Source of the DNA: Tritrichomonas foetus
Lineage: Eukaryota; Parabasalia; Tritrichomonadida; Tritrichomonadidae
NCBI GenBank assembly: GCA_001839685.1
Contig: MLAK01000627.1
Location: forward strand, 1 to 64,000
Length of the DNA stretch: 64,000 nucleotides
Direction of reading: 5' to 3'
The stretch's first letter is position 1, and every line of letters starts with the position of its first letter. Under the pieces are notes generated by a model that was not told the DNA's origin, ran no database searches, and saw nothing but the letters and a program-made list of their open reading frames with translations. Both the position numbers and the translations under genes were made by a program. Shown here one piece after another: positions 47,143 to 58,270 of this stretch.

Positions 47143-47573
47143 TAATAATTTAATCAAACGGACTTTTTCAAAATTGAAATAAACTGAATTTCACAAAGAT
47201 ATGCTTATATTTTCCTATGAAAAAAATGTTCGAATGAAATTTTGGTTTTGGAACTTATCTTCAAGAATCATTTCTATAATGATACACCAACACTAGAATT
47301 CGAATTCCATGCTGCGTGATTAGTTGCCGTTTACAATTATCTTTTAATCAAATATTTCCGAGAAAATCAATATGACAATTGAAAAGTTATGATGACGACG
47401 TCATCATAATTTGCCAATAAGCATGGTTAGAATTTAACTTTTTGTATGAAATTTTGGTCAAATTTGAAAAAGTCACAAAATGTGATGAATTTGCAACTAG
47501 TGTTTGAAAAGGGAATATACTTAATAATTAGTTAGTTAAGCGAAACTTCCTCTCAATCTTTATGACTAGAATC

Positions 47574-48083
47574 TATAGGTGCCACTTATGGTCATTTTCC
47601 ACTTTTTTATTCATTCTTATGTCACATGACTATTTATTTCCATTGAAAAGCGGAACTTTTTCAATGCATATCAGTATTTCTTATGATCGATAGAACGCCC
47701 AAAAAACGGCAGAGTACAAAAACTACGATTCCCACGTTATGGACGCCAACATGTGATGAAAAAGACAGGGCTGGATAATTATAGAGGTGAAAAGAACACA
47801 TCAAAATAAATTTGTCCTTAACTGCCATTTTTGGCCTGTGCAAAATTGAAGTATATTTAGCCTTTGCATTTCACCTCAATATTGAGGTTTCTCCCCTTTT
47901 TTTACCTTCAAGTTCTCCATGTGACGATCAATTTTTACATATCTGTTTTTCAATAGTCCAAATTTGAATAGAAGAATGGTCTTTCTAAGAAGATGATTTT
48001 TTTCCCCTAATTTTTCACTTCACCATTTTTGCCCATATGAGCACTTTTTTTGGGCATAAAAGTGTCCATATGTGGCACCTATA
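47574..48083. mobile_element. Second type of TIR element (MITE-like, 510 bp) with 8-bp target duplication
   Basis: The left end TATAGGTGCCAC (47574-47585) and the right end GTGGCACCTATA (48072-48083) are perfect inverted repeats of 12 bases, and the pairing continues imperfectly to about 24 bases. An 8-bp direct repeat CTAGAATC flanks it at 47566-47573 and 48084-48091. The interior has no transposase; the only frame, on the minus strand at 47661-47843 (60 codons), has no known motif. Internal C+G is somewhat higher than the surroundings. The termini are unrelated to those of the 1.1-kb element, so it is a separate family that happens to make the same target-duplication length. Confidence 0.85.
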
Positions 48084-48331
48084 CTAGAATCTTATTAAAA
48101 ATGCTATTTTTTAACCAAAAAGATTTTCACATTAATATTAATGAAACATTAATTGTTATTTCATCTAAAGTTATATTATTAATTCATTATTCAATTGAAT
48201 GATATTTTGATTGCTTTGGATCATTGTTGAATACTTCAAAAATACACCAAACATTTTTTTATAAATCGTGATATATAAATTAAATTAATTCGTCTTAGAG
48301 ATTGATGAGAGAATTTTTTAATAGACAATAC

Positions 48332-49379
48332 TCAATCATCTATAAACCAAAAATCAATTGTTAATGAACCTTTAGAATCCCATGTTAATCTGAATTCTCT
48401 AGAGCCCCAATTCAATAATATTGGAGTGACTTGATTCCATAACTTATTCACAAGAGAAATACCTAAATCCCTTAATATTTAAATTCGTGAGTTGTTCAAA
48501 ATGATATTTGAATTTTGACCATTTGGTGAGGTTTTAAGTAGATTTGGATTTGTTTTCTCTGAGTCATTTTTTCTTTTGAGTTGTGGTTAATTGTGTGTTT
48601 AATTGATTCCACTTCTTGATCGTTTTCGAGGGAAATCAATCGTAAAAGAATTAGATATTTCATTTGTCTGTTAACTTTGTTGATGTTTACATGATTGATG
48701 TTTGAGAAAGAAACATAAACTCTCTTCATGAACCAGTGTTTCATGGGATTTGAACTTATTTGACCAATTATATTTACCACAGTCGATATCAATTATATGG
48801 CTTCTTAATACAGAGCAACTAGATTTGTTTTCCAAATTGCATAATCACCAAAAAACTCAAATAGATATCAAAAAGAATAACTCCAAGTCGGAGTCTCTGA
48901 TAGAGATTGCTAATTAATAAATGAAAATTCTTCTAAATATCAGGTTCATATAATAATCACAATCCATGATATGAAATAACACTGTTTCCAAACAGAAGTC
49001 AATAAAAATATTAATTGAATATGAACAATTTTTTTTCAAGATCAAACTAATCAAACTCTAAATATTTAGGTTCAGTCTCAGTCAAGAAATTTACAATTTT
49101 TGATAATAAACCATTCAGATCACTTTCCTCTTTCAAATTTCTACATTTTGGCACAATTCTTATGAATTCACAGTGAATTCAATTTTTTATTTAATCAAAT
49201 TTTGATTCAATTAAATTAACCTCAAAAAATATTCTCGATAAAATAATTTCAGAGTTTGAGTGTATTTTATTTGATTTGTTATTTGGCCAAATATAAAGCC
49301 TTTTCATAATATCGATGGGATCGAAAATATTCAAATTTCTGATCATCGACAAAAATCTATTCAACTTAAACTTTTTCAT
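48332..49379 (-). pseudogene. Decayed protein-coding gene, unidentified
   Basis: Divergent from the MATE gene. A frame opens with the ATG at 49379, hits TAA at 49193 and TGA at 49181, then continues as good protein for 43 codons to TAG at 49049. Further down, a 98-codon frame (48496-48792) gives way, around a six-base A run (plus-strand T run 48567-48572), to a shifted frame. That one stays protein-like through a TAA at 48479-48481 and on to 48332. Several fragments have Trp-rich, ordered-looking text (LVNKLWNQVTPILLNWGSRE). It appears to be one gene with multiple nonsense and frameshift lesions. Family unknown. Confidence 0.45.
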
Positions 49380-49493
49380 AACAATGTTCTTCTTTTAATC
49401 CACTTATTTGAGAAAAAATAAATTAACTTTTTCAATGTCAGTTGACTTTTTGAGAGGCCACCAAACTCGAGAATTTTATACAATTAAAATCTG

Positions 49494-51098
49494 ATGACCG
49501 AGTCCGACTATGGTATCAAATCAGATGAATCTATTTCCCTTTCAGGCGAAAGCGATCAAGAAAAGCGAGATACAGAAGCAGCAGAACAATTTAGACTCGG
49601 TGGTCGAACCCCTCTCTCAACAATATGCCACTTAATGGTTGGCCCCCTTTTTTCACAACTTGCGCAATCATTTTATGGCCTTATGGACTCGTTTTGGATT
49701 TCTCGTTCAATTGGAACCAAAGGCATGACTGTCATGGGAATTATATTGGTTGTTGATTTCATCAACATCGCTTTTGCTCAATTTTTCAATGTGGCAATGA
49801 GTACCAGAATTTCATTTCTATTTGGTCGCAAAATGAAAGAAGAATGCGCTCAAGTCGTTGTCGATTTATTGCGTATGTGCGTTTTGATCGGAATTTTAGT
49901 GCCAGCTGTCCTAATTCCTTGTGTGAAACCGCTTATGAGATGGTATGGCGGTAATGATGAAATTGTTGATATGTGCCTCGATTTTCTGCTGCCAGCTTTA
50001 TGCTGCAGCATGATCAACTACACATATTTATCACTTTGTGGTCTTCTCCAAGCTATGGGAAACTCAGTAATTTATGGAATCTGCCAAGTTACTTCAGCCA
50101 TTTTAAACATGGCTGTTTTTGATCCATTATTCCTTCTTGGCTTCAAAACAGGTATGTGGGGTGCTTCTCTTGCTACAGCATTATCTAACTTCTTCCCAAT
50201 GATTATACTTTATATTTTGTTATTTAGAGGAAAATTCGTTGTCAAGCCTAAGTTTTCAAATTATGTGAGAAAGTTCAATCCACATTGCTGGAGTGCATTG
50301 CGAGTGTCTGTGAGTCAATTTATTGCCAACTTAGCTTCATCACTTCCAGTTCTTTTGCTTTCTAAGCTTGTTGCACAATCATCAACAACTGCTGGAATTT
50401 ATACTGAAGCAATGGCTGCTTGGAATGTTCAAGATCGTCTCTATGTTTTCGCGATTTGCGTTTGCAATGGATTAAATCAAGGTTTCTTACCAGCAGCTTC
50501 ATTCGCATACGGATCAAATCGATTAAATCGTCTTCTCCATATGTTTGGAATTACAATTTTAATTGGAACATGCTGGACAACATTGGTTTGCATTTTAATT
50601 ACAACACTCCCGCAATACTTTGCAAAGATTTGGGGAAGTGATGAAAAATTCATTGATGTGACATCTAAAATGCTCAGGATAGGTTTTGCATCTTGCTTCT
50701 TAAATCAGATCATTTTGACAACAACAGCATGCTTACAAGCAATGAAGATGGTTACTTTATCAATTGTTACTTCTATTTTGACAATGCTGATTCCAATTCC
50801 TATCTTTTCATTAATTTTATACTATACAAAGAAAGATGATCCAGTGAGATTAATCTTCTCGTTTATTGGACATGATATTTGGGCACTTTCAGTTACAATT
50901 ATTATCATTATTTGGAAGCTCAGATTTTTATGGAAAGCGCCAAAGGATGCTGTTGTTCTGGCTGAAAGAGAAAATGCCAATCAACAATATAATGGCTCAT
51001 CATCATCATCGAAATCTTCAAGATCTTCAAGGTCATCATCATCATCAGGTTCGTCTTCAAGTTCATATTCACTTCAAGAAAACCAAAGTGAGTTATAG
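49494..51098 (+). CDS. MATE-family efflux transporter
   Basis: 534 aa with 12 hydrophobic segments between residues about 40 and 480 in two halves of six. The MATE/MatE signature appears at the start of the first half (TPLSTICHLMVGPLFSQLAQSFYGLMDSFWIS) and again in the second (GLNQGFLPAASFAYGS, equivalent to 'aisqg..p...yn.Ga'). The N-terminus is acidic and cytosolic; the C-terminus ends in a Ser-rich low-complexity tail (residues 500-525). MATE proteins exchange H+ or Na+ for organic cations and drugs. The family relation is to the bacterial-type DinF/NorM branch more than to plant MATE, by general appearance. The gene is well isolated, with a relic divergent on the 5' side. Confidence 0.9.
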   Translation: MTESDYGIKSDESISLSGESDQEKRDTEAAEQFRLGGRTPLSTICHLMVGPLFSQLAQSFYGLMDSFWISRSIGTKGMTVMGIILVVDFINIAFAQFFNVAMSTRISFLFGRKMKEECAQVVVDLLRMCVLIGILVPAVLIPCVKPLMRWYGGNDEIVDMCLDFLLPALCCSMINYTYLSLCGLLQAMGNSVIYGICQVTSAILNMAVFDPLFLLGFKTGMWGASLATALSNFFPMIILYILLFRGKFVVKPKFSNYVRKFNPHCWSALRVSVSQFIANLASSLPVLLLSKLVAQSSTTAGIYTEAMAAWNVQDRLYVFAICVCNGLNQGFLPAASFAYGSNRLNRLLHMFGITILIGTCWTTLVCILITTLPQYFAKIWGSDEKFIDVTSKMLRIGFASCFLNQIILTTTACLQAMKMVTLSIVTSILTMLIPIPIFSLILYYTKKDDPVRLIFSFIGHDIWALSVTIIIIIWKLRFLWKAPKDAVVLAERENANQQYNGSSSSSKSSRSSRSSSSSGSSSSSYSLQENQSEL

Positions 51099-51989
51099 AG
51101 TTATAGAATTTATATATATTATTTTATAAAATTGATAGTTGTATGATCAATCTTCTTTTTTTTATTATTTGTTTCTATTTATATAATGATATAATAATCA
51201 TATAACAAAAGTTTTCGCTAAGTTTTTCCCTCTTTTATGGAAAGCATAATTTGTTTCATGCCATTTAACGACGTTCTAACTGAAATTATTCGTGATATAC
51301 ATGATGAGAAAAAGTGAATTATTTCATTAATGGAATCAATAAAGGATAATAATTCTAGTTGACCAAACTTGGTGGTAATCTCTTTCAGGTTTGGTCCTAA
51401 TGCAAAGGTATAAAAATAATGTTTCCATGGCAATGAATTGATCATTTCATCATGAATTTGATTATTCATGAATCATGACATTGGTATCCGGTTCATTTTG
51501 ACCTTATATTGAAATAAATTATTTTTATTAATATTTTATTGACAAAAATTCATTTAATAATAAGATTAAATAACTACAGATTGAAATAGTCTTAAAATAT
51601 CAATATTATATTCAATACAAAATTGAAAGGGAACACGCTACAGATTTCAAAGTGTTTTTTGAAAAATTCTGCTTCATAATGAGGATTTGTGAAGTACTAA
51701 AAAGTATTTTCAAAATTTGTGAAAATCAAAAAATGAAATGTAAACAAATTGTGATTTATCGATTTATATTTTAAATTTTTGATAACATGTATTTGAAAAT
51801 TGTATACATTATGAAGTATTCAAGAATTGTCATCAAAATCCATATTTTTCGGCTAATATTTCGAATATTATCGATATTGAATCCTATTTATTTGATTCGC
51901 TCATTCACAAATTGGTGCTAAATTTTGAAAATATAACCGTCTGATTTATGAATTAAGTTGTTAATAATTTTCATAATTTTGAATGAAGA
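51099..51989. other. AT-rich spacer containing one small candidate gene
   Basis: About 890 bases. Besides the 83-aa minus-strand frame called below, no feature is recognised. Confidence 0.4.
51218..51469 (-). CDS. Hypothetical protein, 83 aa
   Basis: A complete ATG-to-stop frame with good protein composition (NSLPWKHYFYTFALGPNLKE, Cys and Trp present), no low-complexity and no signal peptide. A TCATGA sequence lies about 9 bases upstream of the ATG. No family is recognised. It is convergent with the MATE gene, about 120 bases from its stop. It may be a short lineage-specific gene or a fragment of a larger one. Confidence 0.4.
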   Translation of the reverse strand: MNNQIHDEMINSLPWKHYFYTFALGPNLKEITTKFGQLELLSFIDSINEIIHFFSSCISRIISVRTSLNGMKQIMLSIKEGKT

Positions 51990-54900
51990 ATGATTGAAGA
52001 TGAATTTATTCAGAGTTCAGAGATATCTCAACAGAGGAATTTTCGACTCGAGCTAAAATGGAGATTCTTTTTCTTTAGTTGTGTATTTAAAAATATCACA
52101 AGAACAGGCTTCGCTCCCAATTTTGTATTTTTGATCATTGAAATAGTAGTTTTAATTTTCACAGGATATTATGCAGTGATATCAGAAACAATGCCAAATG
52201 ATATTAGCGAGAAAATTTTCAAATCAAATCAATACATCTTTCCATCATCTTCATTCCTTTCATTATTGACTCCAGGAATTTTCTCAGCGATTTTTTTACT
52301 TACAATTTTGTGTATATTCTTCATAGTATTTCTTGTGATTTTCATACTCTGCTTTGTTTTTCCACATTGGATTTCATTTTTCAAAATTATTTTTTATCCA
52401 CAAATTCATTTAATTTTTTACCCATTTATCACAGGAACATTTGGATATTGTTTAAACTATATAATAAGTGATCACGGATCAGGAATTACACTCGCATTTT
52501 GCATCTGTAATATTATACTCTATTTTATTTATACGTATTTTATATCACTATTATGCTTTTTGGAATCGAATTCATTAATTAATCCAAATCCTTTGCTGAC
52601 AGAATATTTTTCTGGATATTCAATTTTTTATCCAATGATTATTTCCATTATTTCTTTGATATGTTTTCATGCTGATAAATTCAACGAAGTAGGAAAATTT
52701 GTATTATTATCAATTTTGTGTATTCTACCGTTATTCGTTGGAATATTTATATGTATAAATCAGCCATTTATGGTTTCAACGATAAACGAAGTTTTTAGTG
52801 CCAAATTTTTTACTATTTCCGCTATCTCTATTATCACTATTATTTCAATGGTTTTGAAAGAAAATTTTCATCGATGGACAATTACATTAATTCTCCTAAT
52901 TGGAATAATTTTATTATCTATTGTTCATATATTGAATTCCATTTTTAGGAAATCTACTGAAGAAATTCTCGCTCAAATTGGTGATCCTGATTCATTAACA
53001 ATTGAATCATTGGAAACAACATTTCAATCCCTTTTTCAAGAAAGGAAATTTCACAATATTATTCGAGTTGGTATACTTTCGGGTAATAAAGTCATTCTTG
53101 ATGAAATTTTTGTTCGATATTGTCTAGAAAAATATCCATCAAGTGAATGGTTGTTAAAATATGTTACTTTTTTGTATTCAACTGTTTGGGGATGTGATTC
53201 TGATACCTATCAGTTTCTTCTTCACCTCTGCAGTTGTAACATGTTCTCAAAAACGACAGAAATGTTACTTTTTCATTCTACTTTTTGTTACATGCAATCA
53301 AGTCAAGAGTTATCGCCAATAATAGAGAGAGAATTGGCCAGTTATCGAACAGAATTTATGTATACATGCCGTGCACATAAAAAATTCTGGTTATCAAATT
53401 TCGATGAGAAAAGCATCGATTCTGATAAAACTATCATGTTTTCATTATTATATAAAATTCAAACTCATTTAAATCGAATGCGCCAATGTTATCGATTTTG
53501 TCCATCAGTACATTTTGAATGTGCAATTTTTGAAGCTGATTTTCTTCATAAATATGAAAGTTCATCTGTACATTTTATGAATGGAACCAATCTTGCAAAA
53601 AATCCCAAAAAATACATTTCCGAAAAATTGTTTGAGCCATTTTCATTGATTTTTCCATCGATTAAGAAAAATTATTTACAAGTACATGATGGAAACGAAC
53701 ATTCACCTGATGGCTTTGCCTTTATTTCGCTACGTGATCAAAATGATCGTGCAAAATTTTATTCATCTCAATTAATTACTTATGATCCATATATAAAGAA
53801 GCTTTGTAAACCATTTTTTATTTCCAAAGCGCAGCTTCAAACTAAGTTTCCATTTTTCACCTCAAAAATAGTATTTTTGAAAGTTGCACTCGTTTTCATT
53901 TTATCATCATATATTCTATGTAATTATTTTCATTTTCGCTCGAATAATATCTTTTTTACTGGTATCGATGTTCATAATTCTGTCAGGGAAAAAATTAATA
54001 CCACAATTAATTTTCGAAAAGATGTAACAACTTATGCATTCAATCTGATGCTTCTGGTTGATATTTTTAATCGGAGCTATGGGGACTCAACAGTTTTTAA
54101 GAATGAAGGACAAATTAGTGAAAGCAACTGGAATAATTTTTATAATTTTGCATTAGAACATTTAGAGCAAACTGAAATTAAAATTCTCAAATTTAGACAT
54201 ACTTATGATTTATTTAATCACTCATTTCCAGGTGAAACTGCACAAGCTTCGAATTTTACATTACATCTTTCACATGCTCATGTATTTTATGAATTTTTTT
54301 CGCGAACAAATGCAACAATTGAAGAAATAGTGGATTATGTTGAGCCCACCTTATCTGTTGATATTCCAGCAATAATAACTATTACAGATTCTATCATATT
54401 TGCTATGATTGATTACATTTCTAATTATTCTTCGAATATTTTACTTGATAATCAAGGAGTTTTGATAGCAAGCATAACGATTGAAATATTGACACCAATT
54501 ATTGGGTTATTGGTGATTAAAGAATCCATTCGTTTCATTTTCATGAAGGTTTTTTCAATCATTAAAACTATTCAACCACCTGTTCTCAAATATATTGCCA
54601 ACACATTTGAAAAACTTTTATCCACAGAAGAACACCAAGAATTGGAGAACAAATTTATTAAATTTTCAAATCCTTCGTTGATCCTTTGCGCTTCTTTTTT
54701 CATTAATGCAATTGATACAATTATGATTCTATGTATTTTGATTTTCAGAGATAAGACAGTATATTGCAATCGAGAATTACCCACATTAATGCAATTAACT
54801 GTACCTTCAAGATTTGTGTTTTATTCACAGGCTTGGCTTGAATATCGAATTAGTGATGAAAATTCTGATATTTCAATTGGAGTGAATGGAACTGTTGTTG

Positions 54901-56186
54901 ATGAAGTTTTTGGAGAAGAAACACTCTGTATTAATAATGCATTTGATAATATGCCTGATAACTTTTTCCTTGAATGTCCCTTTTTCAACTATTCACCTAC
55001 TTTCTTCAAACTTACAAATTTTATATTTTTCGTTATTTCATTACCACTTTTGTTATATTTTACTTATTTATTATTCATTATTGAAAAGGTTTCACATTTT
55101 GGGAGATACATTTTATATTTCCTTCCATCGTTGGCAGTAAATTCAAATCCTGTCTTCCAATCATTGATTCGTGGCTACCATTTGTCAATAAAAGATGTTA
55201 ATATTTTTGCTGAAGAGCTTCAAGCAATTCCAAAATTTAAAGGGGCGTTTTGTACATTTTTTTATAACGAAAAAGATGAAATTACAAGTGTTTACGGTGA
55301 TCGAAAAATGTTTATGTCAATTAAGCCAACACACATTCAAGAAGTTATGGAATATTTAATGAAAGAACAATCCCACACATCAGGTAGTCTGGAGGCATTC
55401 TTTGAAAGTAAAGGTCAAGTTTTGAGAATGACTTTAAAGAATGAAAAAGATATTTCAATAAGTTTTATCAAACCCGACCAATTATTTATAAAATCTGAAA
55501 TCTCAAATGAAGAAATTATTAAAAAAGAAAAACTTATTCGATATTTAACTGAATCTGTTGACAAATTCTATCCACGAAAAAGACCTCCTATTCAATTTGG
55601 AGTTGTTTTTGTAATAACTTGTCTTGAAGAAAGAGATCATTTTAATTTAATTAATCTTGCATTAGAACAAAATGAATTCTTTATTTTTGATACAAGAAAT
55701 AATTCTCTATCCGGAGCTTTCGACCTGAAAGCAGGGAATAATCAACCAACTTCGCAAAATGCATCACGAACAATTCTAGAAAGCTTTTTAGGATGCGGTT
55801 TACTTGGATTTTTGAGTTTCATGAGTAAAATTCCCAAAACTTGTACAGCTGCAATTGCTGTTGGTGGGCCAATGACTTTCTTTGATATGCCACGTGGACA
55901 ATTTACCAAAAGTCGATGTGTGTCTGAATGTTACGATACAGCCTTTTTACTAACATCATTATCAGCTCCTGGTTTTGTATCACTCACGAAACAATTTTTG
56001 GATATAATTAAATGTGATCAATCAAAACATTCACTAAAATCATTACCGCTTTCAAATAATGAAGTAATTAAATACTCATTTGTGAAAATTCACAAAATGA
56101 AGAAGATTTTTAAAACTGAGGTGAATAACTGTCGAAATAATGATCCTGACAAGAACCCAACAAACGTAAATGCAAGCTCGACATGA
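51990..56186 (+). CDS. Polytopic membrane protein of the trichomonad cyclase family, with degenerate C-terminal domain
   Basis: 1,398 aa. Several membrane helices lie in the first 320 residues; a cytosolic helical part (about 330-620) follows. Next come a helix near 630, an extracellular region with several N-x-S/T sites (about 650-830), and further helices near 835, 900 and 1010. The C-terminal 360 residues occupy the place of the adenylate/guanylate cyclase domain in related trichomonad proteins. The end of that domain is still visible: TAAIAVGGPM (near 1284), SECYDTAFLLTSLSAPG, VSLTKQFLDIIK. The strip FGVVFVITCLEERDHF, where a cyclase has FxDIxGFT with the first metal Asp, lacks the Asp, and no second metal Asp is found. 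It is therefore probably inactive and may act as a partner or receptor. Family placement is inference. Confidence 0.75.
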   Translation: MIEDEFIQSSEISQQRNFRLELKWRFFFFSCVFKNITRTGFAPNFVFLIIEIVVLIFTGYYAVISETMPNDISEKIFKSNQYIFPSSSFLSLLTPGIFSAIFLLTILCIFFIVFLVIFILCFVFPHWISFFKIIFYPQIHLIFYPFITGTFGYCLNYIISDHGSGITLAFCICNIILYFIYTYFISLLCFLESNSLINPNPLLTEYFSGYSIFYPMIISIISLICFHADKFNEVGKFVLLSILCILPLFVGIFICINQPFMVSTINEVFSAKFFTISAISIITIISMVLKENFHRWTITLILLIGIILLSIVHILNSIFRKSTEEILAQIGDPDSLTIESLETTFQSLFQERKFHNIIRVGILSGNKVILDEIFVRYCLEKYPSSEWLLKYVTFLYSTVWGCDSDTYQFLLHLCSCNMFSKTTEMLLFHSTFCYMQSSQELSPIIERELASYRTEFMYTCRAHKKFWLSNFDEKSIDSDKTIMFSLLYKIQTHLNRMRQCYRFCPSVHFECAIFEADFLHKYESSSVHFMNGTNLAKNPKKYISEKLFEPFSLIFPSIKKNYLQVHDGNEHSPDGFAFISLRDQNDRAKFYSSQLITYDPYIKKLCKPFFISKAQLQTKFPFFTSKIVFLKVALVFILSSYILCNYFHFRSNNIFFTGIDVHNSVREKINTTINFRKDVTTYAFNLMLLVDIFNRSYGDSTVFKNEGQISESNWNNFYNFALEHLEQTEIKILKFRHTYDLFNHSFPGETAQASNFTLHLSHAHVFYEFFSRTNATIEEIVDYVEPTLSVDIPAIITITDSIIFAMIDYISNYSSNILLDNQGVLIASITIEILTPIIGLLVIKESIRFIFMKVFSIIKTIQPPVLKYIANTFEKLLSTEEHQELENKFIKFSNPSLILCASFFINAIDTIMILCILIFRDKTVYCNRELPTLMQLTVPSRFVFYSQAWLEYRISDENSDISIGVNGTVVDEVFGEETLCINNAFDNMPDNFFLECPFFNYSPTFFKLTNFIFFVISLPLLLYFTYLLFIIEKVSHFGRYILYFLPSLAVNSNPVFQSLIRGYHLSIKDVNIFAEELQAIPKFKGAFCTFFYNEKDEITSVYGDRKMFMSIKPTHIQEVMEYLMKEQSHTSGSLEAFFESKGQVLRMTLKNEKDISISFIKPDQLFIKSEISNEEIIKKEKLIRYLTESVDKFYPRKRPPIQFGVVFVITCLEERDHFNLINLALEQNEFFIFDTRNNSLSGAFDLKAGNNQPTSQNASRTILESFLGCGLLGFLSFMSKIPKTCTAAIAVGGPMTFFDMPRGQFTKSRCVSECYDTAFLLTSLSAPGFVSLTKQFLDIIKCDQSKHSLKSLPLSNNEVIKYSFVKIHKMKKIFKTEVNNCRNNDPDKNPTNVNASST

Positions 56187-56461
56187 ACAGATTGATCTAT
56201 TTTTATTTTGCGGTATATAATAAACTATAGATATTTGCGGTTACATCTCCTTTCTTCCTTTCTATTTTTTAATATTCCTGTAATATCAAATACTAATTTA
56301 ACAGACAGATATCGATGATAAAAAGTATTTTTTGTAGTATAGATAGCTCTGAAGACAAATAACAAATAATCGAATACATACATGAAAATAATCGACATAA
56401 CAATATACAACATATTTATTAAATAACTTGATATATATAAAAACAGTAAAGTATTTTCATA

Positions 56462-57148
56462 TTAAATATAGTTATCAAAACCGCATGAATCATTGTCAAA
56501 TGAAAATCCATCATTTTGTTCTGAGAAGTTGAATGTTTTTGTTGGAGTAACAACCATCTCTGGTGGTTTTCCAATTGGTGAAATATCAAATGAATTTGGG
56601 TACTTTTCAAACTCTTCAATAATTTCCATTTCAGATTCTTTTCTCTGCTGAAAAGCTTTCGAACGGAAGTATCTTTTTGGCCCGACTAATTCTTGTGACG
56701 GAAGGATGTAATTTTTGACCGGAAAAGGTGCCGGTCGAATTATCATTCTTGACTCATTTCCTAAGGCATCTTTCGAATTCCTCGAATTATGCTGGAAATT
56801 TTGTGTTGGCGCTGTTCTTGGTCGGCTGGCTGAAATTGACCTCCTTCCACGCCTGGAGTTTGTCCGTGAATTAAATCTCGAATCATGGCCAGAATCTTGA
56901 TGATTCCGATTTTTGGAAATATTTGCACTTGTTGAAGTTGCTGGACGTGTAGCTGCATGGCGTGTTGATAAATTCGTTTTTTGGTCACGACGAACAAGGT
57001 TTAAAGTGTTTTTGACTGTTTGATCAATTTTTTTGAAATCTGAATTCACTTCTTGCAATTTGCGGCGCTGATAAAGAGCTAGATCGCTATAGTTTTCGCA
57101 GGATTTATCCATGGAATTAAGAAACCCCAAAATTTGTTTGGAATTCAT
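56462..57148 (-). CDS. Hypothetical basic, Ser/Arg-rich protein
   Basis: 228 aa. The first 55 residues form a helical, possibly coiled-coil segment (LALYQRRKLQEVNSDFKKIDQTVKN). The middle (60-130) is rich in Arg, Ser, Thr and Asn (SRTNSRRGRRSISASRPRTAP) and presumably disordered. A more ordered segment follows (RMIIRPAPFPVKNYILPSQELVGPKRYFRSKAFQQRKESEMEIIEEF), then an acidic, Phe-rich tail. No family is recognised; composition suggests a cytoskeleton- or RNA-associated protein. The ATG is unambiguous. A separate frame on the opposite strand is not supported. Confidence 0.6.
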   Translation of the reverse strand: MNSKQILGFLNSMDKSCENYSDLALYQRRKLQEVNSDFKKIDQTVKNTLNLVRRDQKTNLSTRHAATRPATSTSANISKNRNHQDSGHDSRFNSRTNSRRGRRSISASRPRTAPTQNFQHNSRNSKDALGNESRMIIRPAPFPVKNYILPSQELVGPKRYFRSKAFQQRKESEMEIIEEFEKYPNSFDISPIGKPPEMVVTPTKTFNFSEQNDGFSFDNDSCGFDNYI

Positions 57149-58270
57149 GAAAATCTTCTCTCGTTGGAAACTTTATGATTGAATTGATAATAGGCCGACC
57201 AAATAAAACCTAAAATCTAAATAATTCATAAAATCAACGTTTTTTCATCAAAAACATCCAAAAACGAATGAAAAACTTACTGTTACATAAGCTTCAAATT
57301 GGCATACAAGAACACAATGTACTTTTTTTGAGATATAGTGGAAGAGTTGTTTTCATCAACGGTAAAAAATGTCTGAAGAAAATTGAGTAAAATTCAATTA
57401 ACGAATAAAATCAATTCAATTTATTGTGTGACACGTACTCGTTATCATCAACTCATAATTAAATGATTCATTTTGTTTAATGGTGACATGTGAAAGTAAA
57501 TATAAAATATGACCAACAGCTTATTAGGAAATGACCAAAAAGGCAGTCAAAGAAAAATTGAGGATCAAAATTGAAATTAATCATTAGATATTTTGTGTAA
57601 TGTGCTCACATTGCATAAAAATGTATATCACATGTCCAAATTATGACAATGATTATCACAATTCGATAAATCACCCAAATTCAAAAAAGATATCTTTCAA
57701 ATAATTTCCGAATTTTTGAGAAAACGATTTATATATTTCTCACAATATGTTCATTATTTTCTCAAATCATTGAACTTTTTGATAAATAATTGCATATTCA
57801 CATCGTTGATTAATAATTGTATCAACAATTCAAAATAACGGGTATTTTATTTTTCACATTAATAAAAAGTCGATTAATTGAAAGATGTTGTGATTTTTCT
57901 ATAGAGACACGAAATTTATTTGTTCAAACTAGATAAACCTTAGAATTTTCTTTTTATTTTGTCATTCAAATAAAATAGCATCATTTATATCGGCATTTTA
58001 ACTCTATTATATCATTTACTCCCTATTATCTCGAATATAGGTTCTATTACATTGAATAAATAAAAATTTCAAGTAAATTTCATAATAACTTTTGATATAA
58101 AAACACTAAAATTGAAAATACTTTATGAAAATAATCCTTTCAAAAATGTATCAATAACTATCAAAAAGTGCATATCACTGTGTCATATCTTTAAAAAGTT
58201 ATCAATTATTAACAATTTTCACACAAAAAGTTTATTTCTCAAATTTACAAAAAGCGAAGTACCAAACATT
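57149..58270. other. Gene-poor AT-rich stretch
   Basis: 1.1 kb between divergent genes. It contains only short frames (for example 21 codons starting near 57510). A frame leading into the phosphatase gene is open from 58112 but starts with TTG, so this part is treated as 5' leader. Confidence 0.45.

Noticed and set aside
47070..47157. 195-aa unspliced reading of ARL3 starting with TTG
   Set aside because: It yields a hydrophobic N-terminus unrelated to ARL3. Splicing the 25-nt intron gives the correct family N-terminus.
48740..48760. Possible tRNA B box (GGATTTGAAC on the plus strand)
   Set aside because: The last two bases do not match, no matching A box or cloverleaf was found, and the spot is inside a coding relic.
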